Shown here: positions 26,505-33,508 of the stretch, piece by piece
Layout: each line of letters opens with the position of its first letter
Position numbering within the stretch: the first letter of the stretch is position 1
Assembly: GCA_030065155.1 (NCBI GenBank)
Contig: JASJDI010000035.1
Span: 1-33,508, forward strand
Origin: Xenococcaceae cyanobacterium MO_188.B29
GTDB lineage: Bacteria > Cyanobacteriota > Cyanobacteriia > Cyanobacteriales > Xenococcaceae
Direction: 5' to 3'
Length of the DNA stretch: 33,508 nucleotides
Notes under the pieces: model-generated
The model's input: the letters and a program-made list of their open reading frames with translations, nothing else
Databases searched by the model: none
Told to the model about the DNA's origin: nothing
Position numbers and translations under genes: made by a program

Positions 26505-26803
26505 AAAAATAACCTACCAGGAAATTGATTTTCAGAAAGTTCAGAATCACTAACACAAAAGGAAGGAGGAGTATCCATCAATTTAATTTTCAAGCTACTA
26601 GCTTTTATTGTTTGTGTTGTGTTGCCATTCTTAATGATTAACTCAGTGCGGTTGCTAAATTCAGTATCGTTATAAGATATGCTTGGTATTGATATAGCTT
26701 TTTTTGTGTTTTCAGCAGATGTACTGCTATCCTTTGCCAAATTACAACTGCTGACTAGACCTAGACTTAGCAATAAAGTTGTCAGAAAGAGTTTGATTTT
26801 CAT
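26486..26803 (-). pseudogene. 5' part of a lipoprotein gene split by an IS
   Basis: Residues 1-100 begin MKIKLFLTTLLLSLGLVSSC: a signal peptide with lipobox VSSC (cysteine at 20), then a Ser/Thr-rich linker and a beta-rich region with IIKNGNTTQTIKASSLKIKL. At RLFF the frame enters the IS end and picks up five foreign residues (RGNAS) before a stop at 26486. The remaining coding sequence lies at 24905-25275. The truncated product may still be made and lipidated but lacks the C-terminal half. Confidence 0.8.
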
Positions 26804-26953
26804 TGAGTGGATTTAAATTAGTATAAGTTTGATCTTTTAAGATGCTACATTAGCATTTAAAGAGTTGGTTGTTAGTTGTTAGTCATAACTTTTATCCAAA
26901 AAAGCGATCGACACAGAAATTAATTTTTATCAAGGGAAATTGTTTAAGACCTG

Positions 26954-26988
26954 CTATTACCTATTACCTATTACCTATTACCTATTAC
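26954..26988. repeat. Heptanucleotide tandem repeat (CTATTAC)n at gene 3' end
   Basis: Five perfect CTATTAC units overlap the 3' end of the EamA transporter gene. On the minus strand they encode its last residues (VIGNR) and supply the TAA stop. Confidence 0.9.
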
Positions 26989-27867
26989 TCTTGCTGTTCT
27001 AGTCCAGTTAACACACAATAAAACAACTATTAAAACCAATATCATAGTAGTTGAAATTGATTCGTCAAATAAAAAATAAGAAACAAAAATAGTAATAAAA
27101 GGTTGTAGCAATTGTAACTGTCCGATTTTGGCTATACCTCCCATTTTCAAGGCTTTATACCAGGCGAAAAAACCAAGAAACATACTAATAAAACTTAAAT
27201 AACCAAGTCCTAACCATGAAGATAATGAATTATAGGACGAGTTCATTTCTGCCGTAGTTATAGCTAGAGGAAGAGTAATAGGTAGTGAAATAACCAAAGC
27301 ATAACAAATTACTCGCCAACTGCTTAACTCTTTAGCTAATCTTGCTCCTTCTGCATAACCAATACCCCCACTTAAAGCAGCAAATAATAAAGCCAAATCA
27401 GTAAGCTGTAAACTTCCTTGACCAATATAAAGAGAATAAATAATAATACTTGAACTTCCTGCTACTCCTGCTAACCAATATTCTAATGATGGTCTTTCTT
27501 TAGCTAATAAAACACCAAAAATAGCAGTAAACAAGGGTAAAACACCAATAATAATTGCGCCATGAGAAGCTGGTGCATATTTCATACCATAGGCACTCAA
27601 AATAGGAAAGCCAAAAACAACACCTAAAGCAACAATTACCAATCCTTTAATATGTCTAAATCTAGGGAAAATACTACCTGTAACTTTTAGTAAAATTAAG
27701 CTTAATATTCCTGCTACTGCTGCTCTACCGAAACCAACGGCAGTAAAACCAAAAAAAGGCACAGCAAGTTTAGTAGCAGGTAAAGTTAGAGCAAATGCAG
27801 TAACAGCTAATAAACCCAAAAGATACGCCTGTAATTGTTGCTTAATAAGTATATTGTTTCTGCTCAT
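26971..27867 (-). CDS. EamA/DMT-family transporter
   Basis: A 298-residue inner-membrane protein with ten predicted hydrophobic helices in two EamA repeats (about 15-140 and 155-285). Examples are GLLAVTAFALTLPATKLAVP in the first and LGYLSFISMFLGFFAWYKALK with GQLQLLQPFITIFVSYFLFDE in the second. DMT proteins usually export amino acids or other metabolites; the substrate is unknown. Its ATG overlaps the stop of the preceding NTF2-like gene by one base, so the two are translationally coupled. The cluster is divergent from a MocR regulator, a frequent controller of such exporters. The C-terminus is formed by a tandem repeat. Confidence 0.85.
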   Translation of the reverse strand: MSRNNILIKQQLQAYLLGLLAVTAFALTLPATKLAVPFFGFTAVGFGRAAVAGILSLILLKVTGSIFPRFRHIKGLVIVALGVVFGFPILSAYGMKYAPASHGAIIIGVLPLFTAIFGVLLAKERPSLEYWLAGVAGSSSIIIYSLYIGQGSLQLTDLALLFAALSGGIGYAEGARLAKELSSWRVICYALVISLPITLPLAITTAEMNSSYNSLSSWLGLGYLSFISMFLGFFAWYKALKMGGIAKIGQLQLLQPFITIFVSYFLFDESISTTMILVLIVVLLCVNWTRTARVIGNR

Positions 27868-28235
27868 TATTCAAGCTCGATCGAAATGTAATGAGCTTTT
27901 ACTTGAGTTATTAAATTTTCACTATTTACCATGACAAATTCGGCTGATAGTGAATTATCTTTGCGGTAATACATAACGATACTTTCGACACCAATTAAGG
28001 TTTTAATTAGATCGAATCTTAGTTCAGGATAGACTTCTAATCCTTTAGCAAAATATTCTCTTAACGCCGTTTTACCTTTAACTTTACCATCAGGATGTCC
28101 GAGGATTTTAATAGCTAAGGGTGATACTAGTTCAACCTCTTCTGCGTAATGAGACATGATGGCATCTAAATCATGATTATTCCAGTCTTCAATCCATTTC
28201 TGGGCAAATTCAATTCCTTCTTGTTCTGTCAGCAT
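27867..28235 (-). CDS. SnoaL/NTF2-like protein
   Basis: A 122-residue cone-shaped NTF2-like domain protein: FAQKWIEDWNNHDLDAIMSHYAEEVELVSP at the start, GKTALREYFAKGLEVYP in the middle and a beta-rich end. This fold occurs in polyketide cyclases, dehydratases and many ligand-binding proteins; the role is unknown. It sits between a small protein gene (15 bases upstream) and the EamA exporter (one-base overlap), probably in one operon. The exporter's substrate might be its ligand, which is inference only. Confidence 0.75.
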   Translation of the reverse strand: MLTEQEGIEFAQKWIEDWNNHDLDAIMSHYAEEVELVSPLAIKILGHPDGKVKGKTALREYFAKGLEVYPELRFDLIKTLIGVESIVMYYRKDNSLSAEFVMVNSENLITQVKAHYISIELE

Positions 28236-28250
28236 AATCCTTTAAACAAC

Positions 28251-28469
28251 TTAAAATCTTGAATGGTAGCGTTCCTCTAACCAGATTCTTACTTCTCCTT
28301 CAGAGCTAAATGTACCCTTCCATCGTGTTTGTGGATCGTAAACTTTAAAATATGCATTTCCACAATTGTTTTTTCGAGAAATAATCTTAGGTTCGTTCGC
28401 TTTCCCTAGCAAATTAGCTAATAATTCTTTTGGTTTCAAGTTAGAAAATAATGAGGCGATCGCTTTCAT
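28251..28469 (-). CDS. Small conserved-looking protein, unknown function
   Basis: From the ATG at 28469 it has 72 residues; GAGGG lies 7 bases upstream, so this start is better than the TTG six bases earlier. The N-terminal 30 residues are a basic amphipathic helix (IASLFSNLKPKELLANLLGK). The second half (NAYFKVYDPQTRWKGTFSSEGEVRIWLEERY) looks like a small folded beta-alpha domain. I do not recognise a family. It is first of three minus-strand genes with the NTF2-like protein and the EamA transporter. Confidence 0.6.
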   Translation of the reverse strand: MKAIASLFSNLKPKELLANLLGKANEPKIISRKNNCGNAYFKVYDPQTRWKGTFSSEGEVRIWLEERYHSRF

Positions 28470-28512
28470 AATCAATCCCTCTTAAATAAATTAAATAATT
28501 GTCAACTGTCAA

Positions 28513-28533
28513 TTATCAATTGCCCATTGATAA
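28513..28533. promoter_or_regulatory. Inverted repeat in divergent intergenic region
   Basis: TTATCAAT and ATTGATAA flank TGCCC, between the small-protein gene and the MocR gene. Perfect 8-bp arms make it a candidate operator, but neighbouring TTATCAATTG-like words are common filler in this genome. Confidence 0.3.
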
Positions 28534-28572
28534 CTAACAGCTAATCACTTCTTTAATTTTGTAATATTTTTA

Positions 28573-28601
28573 TTGACAAAAACAGAGGCAGTTGATCTAA
28601 A
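28573..28601 (+). promoter_or_regulatory. Candidate promoter of the MocR gene
   Basis: A perfect -35 TTGACA (28573-28578), a 17-base spacer and TCTAAA (28596-28601, four of six matches to TATAAT) lie about 77 bases before the chosen ATG. Confidence 0.4.
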
Positions 28602-28677
28602 TTGTGATCGGTACAGTTAATTTTTTACTAACTGTTATGCTCGTTTGAAAGCCAAACTGTATTGGTTACGATCGATA

Positions 28678-30117
28678 ATGAAAAATTATTTATCAACTCT
28701 TCCATCTCAACAAAAAAATCTCTACGAACAAGTAGCAGAATATGTTCATAATTTAATTAATGAAGGAATTTTACAACCAGGCGATCGCTTGCCTTCGGTA
28801 CGTAAATTACATCAACAATTATCGGTGAGTATTTCTACAGTTTTAGAAGCTTATCGTTTACTGGAAGATCGTCATTTAATTACGGTTCGTCCCCAGTCTG
28901 GATACTATGTTAAAACAACCATTAAAGCAGCAGAACCATTTCCCTCACAACCTTCTACTCAAACAGCTTGTTTTGTCGATACTTCTCTAGCTTTCCGCAT
29001 TCGGACAGCAATTAATAATCCTCAACTGATTCAATTGGGTGCAGCCATACCAGATCCAGCACTTTTTCCTGTAGCCACTCTTAATCGTTTGATGGGACAG
29101 GAAATTCGCGCTCAACCTGAAGCTGTTCATCGCTATAATGTGCCTATCGGTTGTGAATCTCTCCGCCAGCAGATTTCTAAACGTTTAATTGATGCTGGTT
29201 GTTCTGTTAATCCTAATCAAATTGTCATTACCAACGGGACAACCGAAGCAATCTTCTTAGCTCTTAAGGCAGTAACTAAACCAGGAGATACTGTAGCGAT
29301 CGAATCTCCTACCTATTATGGATTATTAGAAGCCTTAGAAGCTTTACACTTGAAAGCTTTAGAATTGCCTACCCATCCTAGAGAAGGAATTTCTTTGGCA
29401 CATTTAGAATCTGCGTTCCAAAAACAACAAGTTGCTGCTTGTGCGATCGTTTCTAATTTTAGTAATCCTTTGGGAAGTTGTATGAGTGCAACTAAAAAAC
29501 GGCAGTTAGTTTCACTGCTAAATCAATACAATATTCCTTTAATTGAAGATGATATCTTTGGAGATCTTTATTTTACGGAACAACGTCCCCAAGCAATTAA
29601 AGCTTTTGATACTGAGGGGAAAGTCCTCCACTGCGCCTCCGTTAGTAAAACCCTCTCCCCAGGATTAAGAGTGGGTTGGATTGTCGCCGAAGCTTATCAG
29701 TCTAAAATAGAACAGTTAAAAGCAGTTATGAATTATAGTACTACTATTGCTCCTCAGTTAACAGTAGCAGCGTTTTTAGCTAATGGTGGTTACGATCGCC
29801 ATTTAAGAAAATTACGTCGTTCTTATCGATCGCACATGGAACTTATGCTACAAGCCATTTGTCATTATTTTCCTGCTGAAACAAGAGTAACTCAACCTCA
29901 AGGGGGTCATGTTTTATGGTTAGAATTACCACAACATTTTGATGCGATGGTTTTATATCAGCAAGCTTGCGAACATAATATTAGTATTGCTCCAGGAATC
30001 ATTTTTTCTGCATCAGGGGGTTATAACAATTGCTTACGCCTAAATTGTGGTATTCCCTGGTCAGATTCTTTGGAAAAAGCCATAGAAACATTAGGAATTT
30101 TGAGTAAACAGCAGTAA
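28678..30117 (+). CDS. MocR-family regulator (GntR HTH + aminotransferase domain)
   Basis: A 479-residue protein from the ATG at 28678; an in-frame TTG 33 bases earlier is less likely. An N-terminal GntR winged helix (about 10-75, PGDRLPSVRKLHQQLSVS and YRLLEDRHLITVRPQSGYYV) is linked to a type I aminotransferase domain (about 105-479). The PLP lysine K324 is in ASVSKTLSPGLRVGW; NFSNPLG and EDDIFGDLYF are further fold-type I motifs. MocR proteins sense PLP or amino-acid aldimines and control vitamin B6, GABA, taurine or exporter genes. It is divergent from the EamA-exporter operon, its likely target. Confidence 0.88.
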   Translation: MKNYLSTLPSQQKNLYEQVAEYVHNLINEGILQPGDRLPSVRKLHQQLSVSISTVLEAYRLLEDRHLITVRPQSGYYVKTTIKAAEPFPSQPSTQTACFVDTSLAFRIRTAINNPQLIQLGAAIPDPALFPVATLNRLMGQEIRAQPEAVHRYNVPIGCESLRQQISKRLIDAGCSVNPNQIVITNGTTEAIFLALKAVTKPGDTVAIESPTYYGLLEALEALHLKALELPTHPREGISLAHLESAFQKQQVAACAIVSNFSNPLGSCMSATKKRQLVSLLNQYNIPLIEDDIFGDLYFTEQRPQAIKAFDTEGKVLHCASVSKTLSPGLRVGWIVAEAYQSKIEQLKAVMNYSTTIAPQLTVAAFLANGGYDRHLRKLRRSYRSHMELMLQAICHYFPAETRVTQPQGGHVLWLELPQHFDAMVLYQQACEHNISIAPGIIFSASGGYNNCLRLNCGIPWSDSLEKAIETLGILSKQQ

Positions 30118-30120
30118 GTA

Positions 30121-30167
30121 GGCAGAGGGGCAAGGGAGCAGAGGAAGCAGAGGGTGCAGGGGAGCAC
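30121..30167. repeat. GGAGCAGAGG-type short dispersed repeat
   Basis: A purine-rich run of degenerate GGGAGCAGAG units follows the MocR stop by three bases. The same sequence type recurs inside the exoprotein gene at 32595-32658, where it is translated. Confidence 0.65.
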
Positions 30168-30248
30168 TTTCAGGGGTATGATTTTAAGCTTTAACGGTTG
30201 AGATGAGCAGAGGAGGAAAGATGACTGTAAATATACTTAATTAATATA

Positions 30249-30287
30249 CAAAGAATTTGGCTTACCTACTTAAGCTCAAATTCTTTG
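30249..30287. promoter_or_regulatory. Long near-perfect hairpin upstream of exoprotein gene
   Basis: The arms are CAAAGAATTTG + GCTTA (30249-30264) and TAAGC + T bulge + CAAATTCTTTG (30271-30287), giving 16 base pairs around loop CCTACT. It lies about 118 bases before the exoprotein ATG and 130 bases after the MocR stop. A pyrimidine-rich stretch follows (CCTGTTCTCTCTC) but no clean T-run. It may be a MocR terminator, an mRNA leader structure or a small palindromic repeat. Confidence 0.5.
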
Positions 30288-30405
30288 CCTGTTCTCTCTC
30301 GTTGCCAGAATACTTTTTCCGTAAGCTTGATGTCTTACCAGCTGTCGAGCGCATCTATTCTGTTATTTGTATAATTTAGAGGAATCAATTCGAGAAGTAT
30401 CTACA

Positions 30406-32778
30406 ATGAAAACCTGGTATTCTCTACTGGTCGGATTATTTCTGAGTAGTTCTATAGCACTACCCGTTAAAGCACAAATAACTACTGACGGAACTACTAA
30501 TACTACTTTAACTAACATTGATACTGGCATTAGAATCGATGGTGGGAATAGGGCAGAAGGTAATTTATTTCATAGTTTTGAGCAGTTTTCTGTTCTTAAT
30601 GGCAGCGAAGCTTTTTTTAATAATGCTAACGATATAGTTAATATCTTTTCTCGCGTTACAGGCGGAAATATATCTACTATTGATGGTTTATTGCGAGCCA
30701 ATGGTACAGCCAATTTATTTTTACTTAACCCCGCAGGGATTATTTTTGGGGAGAATGCCCAATTAGATATCGGTGGTTCTTTTTTGAGTAGTACGGCTGA
30801 TAGTATTGTGTTTAGTGATGGGGAATTTTTAGCTACAGATGCAGATGAGCCTCCATTACTGACAATCAATATGCCTATTGGTTTGAATTTGGGTAATAAT
30901 CCAGGTCAGATTGTTAATCGCTCCTACAATGGGAATGGGTTAGAAGTAGCTACAGGAGAAAGCATTACTCTGATAGGAGGCAATATCAACTTAGAGGGAG
31001 GAAGACTGTTTGCACCAGAAGGAAGAGTAGAGTTAGGAGGATTATCCGCAGCAGGAGAAATTGGGATTAATGCTGATGGTAGTCTCAGTTTTCCTGAAGG
31101 TGTAGCTAGAGCAGATGTTACCTTGACTAATGGGGCTAGGGTAGATGCCAGTACTTTTGGAGATGAAAATGGTGGAGGCATACAAATTACTGGAGATTCA
31201 GTCACAATTCAAAACGAGAGTTTAATCACAACTCAGACATTAGGAGAAGGCAATGGTGGCAACATCGAAATCGATGCTAATCAGTTCAAACTGGAAAACT
31301 CCTTAATTAATGCCTCTACTCTTTCTACTGGAAGTGGTGGCACAGTAACAATTGATGCTGCTGAATCCGTTGAAGTTATTGGGTTTGGTTTTTCTCGTTT
31401 ACAAGAGACTTTGTTAGATCCTGCACTGCTGAGTCCAGATTCAGTACCAGATCTTATCAGAAATCTAGATGCTAGCTTCTTGCAAGGAATCCTAGCTTCT
31501 ACTGGAGGACGAGGAAAAGCAGGAGGAATAGAAATCAATACCCAACGCCTTAGTATCTTAGATGGAAGTTTAATCGCTACTGCTACTCTAGATCAAGGTT
31601 CGGCAGGAGCAGTCGTCCTTAATACCTCAAATTTGCTTGAAATTAATGGCTCGATCGTTTCTACTTCTACCATAGGTATAGATGAAAATAAGTCTGGCAA
31701 TGCTGGCAGTATAGAAATTAATACGGGACAACTTTCAATAAGTGAGGGAGGACAGGTAGTGGCTTCTACTCTTGGTAGTGGCAAGGGAGGAGAATTAATA
31801 GTTAATGCTACAGATTTAGTGGAGTTGAGAGGAAGATTTAATCAAGATAATCCCAGTAGTTTAATAGTAGGGTCACAGCAACCAGCGTCAACTGGAGATG
31901 GAGGTAACTTGAAGATTTTTACTCCTCAGCTAATAGTTAGGGATGGAGCGCAAATAAATGCTAGTAGTATAGGGAAAGGAAATGCAGGTGATTTTTTTAT
32001 TCAAGCTAACTCTATAGCCTTAGAAAATGGAGCATCATTGTTCGCATCAACTCTAGTGGGTACAGGTGGCAATATTACGCTGGAAATTGCAGAGAGTTTA
32101 ACTTTAAGAGATGACAGCTTTATTTCAGCGGAAGCATTAGGAGATGCCAATGGCGGTAATATCGATATTAATTCTGGGTTTGTTCTTACTTTCCCTTCTC
32201 AAAATGAAGGTAATGACATAATTGCTAATGCTCAACAAGGACAAGGTGGAAATATTAATATTACCGCTCAAGGAATTTTTGGGTTAGAAGAAGGAACAGC
32301 CACGGATAATGATGGCAATCGTCTCAGAAATGGTACTAATGAGCTTGATGCTAGTTCCCGATTGGGGACAGATGGCATAATTACTATCAATGAACTGGAG
32401 GCTAATCCTGCCGAAGGAATAGAAGACATACCTAGATTTGTAATCGATCCCGATAAATTAGTGGTTTTCAGTCTTTGTAGTTTAGCCAGAGATAGTGAAT
32501 TTTATGTCACAGGACAGGGTGGTAACGCACCGAATCTTGCGGAAATAAGGGACGAGGGAGTTATTGCGGTAGATTTGGTTGAACCTGTACCGTTGGAGGA
32601 AGAAGAGCGGAGGAGCAGGGGAGCAGAGGAGCAGAGGAGTAGGGGAGCAGGGGAAGAGATTGTGGAGGCGCAGGGATGGATTTTTCATGAGAACGGGGTT
32701 GTGGAGTTAGTTGCTTATAAAACCGCTCCTAATGGTGCGCCTTCACAACCGAAAGATCCTAGAGTTTGTCCGAAGTAA
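30406..32778 (+). CDS. Filamentous hemagglutinin N-domain exoprotein (two-partner secretion)
   Basis: A 790-residue secreted protein from the ATG at 30406 (MKTWYSLLVGLF, signal peptide ending LPVKAQ). The TPS domain (about 25-170) has FHSFEQFSVLNGSEAFFNN, NIFSRVTGG and the conserved NLFLLNPAGIIFGENAQLDIGGSFL. A beta-helical stalk of NGGNI-type repeats follows (GNGGNIEID, GSGGTVTID, GSAGAVVLN, GKGGELIVN). A C-terminal segment has two cysteines (FSLCSLA and RVCPK), as usual in cyanobacterial members. It would need a TpsB/Omp85 pore, not present here. About 21 residues (LEEEERRSRGAEEQ and on) near the end come from repeat DNA. Confidence 0.9.
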   Translation: MKTWYSLLVGLFLSSSIALPVKAQITTDGTTNTTLTNIDTGIRIDGGNRAEGNLFHSFEQFSVLNGSEAFFNNANDIVNIFSRVTGGNISTIDGLLRANGTANLFLLNPAGIIFGENAQLDIGGSFLSSTADSIVFSDGEFLATDADEPPLLTINMPIGLNLGNNPGQIVNRSYNGNGLEVATGESITLIGGNINLEGGRLFAPEGRVELGGLSAAGEIGINADGSLSFPEGVARADVTLTNGARVDASTFGDENGGGIQITGDSVTIQNESLITTQTLGEGNGGNIEIDANQFKLENSLINASTLSTGSGGTVTIDAAESVEVIGFGFSRLQETLLDPALLSPDSVPDLIRNLDASFLQGILASTGGRGKAGGIEINTQRLSILDGSLIATATLDQGSAGAVVLNTSNLLEINGSIVSTSTIGIDENKSGNAGSIEINTGQLSISEGGQVVASTLGSGKGGELIVNATDLVELRGRFNQDNPSSLIVGSQQPASTGDGGNLKIFTPQLIVRDGAQINASSIGKGNAGDFFIQANSIALENGASLFASTLVGTGGNITLEIAESLTLRDDSFISAEALGDANGGNIDINSGFVLTFPSQNEGNDIIANAQQGQGGNINITAQGIFGLEEGTATDNDGNRLRNGTNELDASSRLGTDGIITINELEANPAEGIEDIPRFVIDPDKLVVFSLCSLARDSEFYVTGQGGNAPNLAEIRDEGVIAVDLVEPVPLEEEERRSRGAEEQRSRGAGEEIVEAQGWIFHENGVVELVAYKTAPNGAPSQPKDPRVCPK
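32595..32658. repeat. GGAGCAGAGG repeat inside the exoprotein coding region
   Basis: Degenerate GGAGCAGGGGAGCAGA units are read in frame as ERRSRGAEEQRSRGAGEE. The same repeat type occurs in the intergenic run at 30121-30167. Conserved protein sequence resumes right after (EAQGWIFHENGVVELVA). Confidence 0.75.
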
Positions 32779-32838
32779 GAAATATAGCAATCCCGTAAAT
32801 CTATTGTTACGAGTTGATTTTTAGCCAATTAAATATTT

Positions 32839-33066
32839 GTGCCACAAGATCAACAAGATCAAGTTGCAATGATGATTTTGAAAAAAATACAAGTAGAGGG
32901 TTGGTTAAATTCCTCGACTACAACTAATCGAGTTGTTGAACCAAAAGATAAACTATCTTCTCTATGGCAAAAGGTAGATGAATTGGGTACGGATGAAAAT
33001 GAACCTACTATGGCAGAAATTACCGCAATGGTAAAAGAGGTAAGACACAGCCAAAATCGAGAATGA
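32839..33066 (+). CDS. Antitoxin of a PIN-domain toxin (possibly N-terminally shortened)
   Basis: A 75-residue acidic protein beginning at GTG 32839 (VPQDQQDQVAMMILKKIQ). The LPQDQQDQVAxxIL-like opening is what I recall from cyanobacterial small antitoxins, where about 15 residues usually precede it; here a stop codon lies three codons upstream, so the N-terminus may be lost. ATGs exist at codons 11 and 12. The stop overlaps the toxin ATG by four bases (ATGA at 33063-33066), the classical coupled arrangement. DNA-binding fold not evident. Confidence 0.6.
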   Translation: MPQDQQDQVAMMILKKIQVEGWLNSSTTTNRVVEPKDKLSSLWQKVDELGTDENEPTMAEITAMVKEVRHSQNRE

Positions 33067-33449
33067 AAGTATTACTAGATACAAATATTTAGATTTCTGG
33101 TTTACTTTGGGGTGGAAATCCTCGAAAAATTATACAATTAGCGATCGCAGAGCAGATTGTTCTTTATAGTTCAAAGTTATTAATTGACGAGTTACAAGCA
33201 GCCTTAGCTTATCCCAAGCTTCAACGTCGGCTAAAAAAGTTGGAGATAACTACCGAGGAATTATTAGTTGAAGTGTATCGATTAATTCAATTATCTCAAC
33301 CTATTTTGTTATCTAATATTTCTGAATTGCGTGATTCCAAGGACAAGATTGTTTTAGAAACTGCTTTGAGTGTACCAGTAGAAATAATCATATCTGGTGA
33401 TGAGGATTTACTGGTTTTAGGTCAATTTCAAAATAATTATCAATTCTGA
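33063..33449 (+). pseudogene. PIN-domain (VapC-like) toxin with nonsense codon
   Basis: The frame reads MKVLLDTNI, TAG (33090-33092), ISGLLWGGNPRKIIQLA and on for 118 codons to a TGA at 33449. D6 of LLDTN is the first catalytic aspartate of PIN RNases, and DSKDKIVLETAL and SGDEDLLVL carry further acidic residues, so the rest is intact. Relatives as I recall read LDTNVWISGLLWGG, so the stop probably arose from a TGG tryptophan codon by one base. It overlaps the antitoxin gene by four bases. The toxin should be silenced unless TAG is read through. Confidence 0.8.
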
Positions 33450-33508
33450 TACTTTTCCCAAATATATAAATCTTCTGGTCGATCGATATCATTTAAAGTA
33501 GTCAGATA
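33440..33508 (-). CDS. C-terminal end of a probable nucleotide-sugar/glycosyltransferase (partial)
   Basis: The minus-strand frame entering from the window edge reads LTTLNDIDRPEDLYIWEKYQ and stops at 33440. DID-PEDL endings are typical of nucleotidyltransferase-like and TIGR04282-type glycosyltransferases. Only 22 residues are visible. It meets the PIN gene tail to tail with a 10-base overlap. Confidence 0.45.
   Translation of the reverse strand, partial: YLTTLNDIDRPEDLYIWEKYQN

Noticed and set aside
1-33508. CRISPR arrays, tRNA or rRNA genes, riboswitches
   Set aside because: No regularly spaced 25-40 bp repeats, no cloverleaf with TTCRANY loop and no conserved riboswitch core were recognised by eye; the tandem heptamers have no spacers.

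Overview
The window looks like chromosomal DNA from a cyanobacterium. It is AT-rich, with many HIP1-type GCGATCGC octamers inside genes and short tandem heptamer repeats between them. Gene families typical of cyanobacteria include DUF29, the hemagglutinin-N-domain exoprotein, paired M16 peptidases and the two-part acetate-CoA ligase/GNAT protein. I cannot name the genus; a non-heterocystous, coccoid or baeocyte-forming lineage is a guess.

Layout. 1-1.4 kb: FAD amine/glycine oxidase (minus). 1.7-4.2 kb: OFA-type MFS carrier, Crp-family regulator and GNAT enzyme (plus). 4.25-5.6 kb: an intact AbrB-Doc toxin-antitoxin pair facing an RHH antitoxin whose MazF partner is reduced to about 16 codons beside a DUF29 gene. 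5.8-11.7 kb: truncated nucleosidase, pyruvate formate-lyase pflB (minus) and, divergent from it, a 938-residue ADP-forming acetate-CoA ligase fused to a GNAT domain. 11.8-17.5 kb: P-type cation ATPase and an inactive/active M16 peptidase pair (all minus). 17.6-18.1 kb: gene remnants (response-regulator tail, RTX-protein tail). 18.1-20.4 kb: DUF952 protein, lipoprotein and DUF2235 hydrolase. 20.4-21.1 kb: a methyltransferase fragment followed by a hairpin-rich element of unknown identity. 21.1-24.9 kb: NAD kinase, MscS channel and THUMP-type RNA methyltransferase, probably one operon. 24.9-26.8 kb: a lipoprotein gene split cleanly by an internally deleted ISAs1-family element. 27-30.1 kb: EamA exporter, NTF2-like protein and a small protein, divergent from a MocR regulator. 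30.4-32.8 kb: a secreted hemagglutinin-like exoprotein. 32.8-33.5 kb: an antitoxin/PIN-toxin pair with a stop at toxin codon 10, then the tail of a possible glycosyltransferase.

How genes may work together. PflB would give formate and acetyl-CoA from pyruvate. The divergent ADP-forming ligase could turn acetyl-CoA into acetate plus ATP. The OFA carrier and Crp-type regulator 3-4 kb away are plausible formate transport and control partners. No PflB activase or AdhE is present here. This fermentation reading is inference from gene families and proximity.

The most notable observations are decay and insertion events readable at base level: the IS with a 10-bp target duplication whose removal restores a 219-codon frame; a 72-bp in-frame insertion between 8-bp repeats inside the ligase; short-repeat DNA translated inside the exoprotein; three toxin-antitoxin loci in different states; and an unidentified structured element (about 20605-20840). 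I did not find a convincing new multigene system. The structured element is the best candidate for something undescribed.
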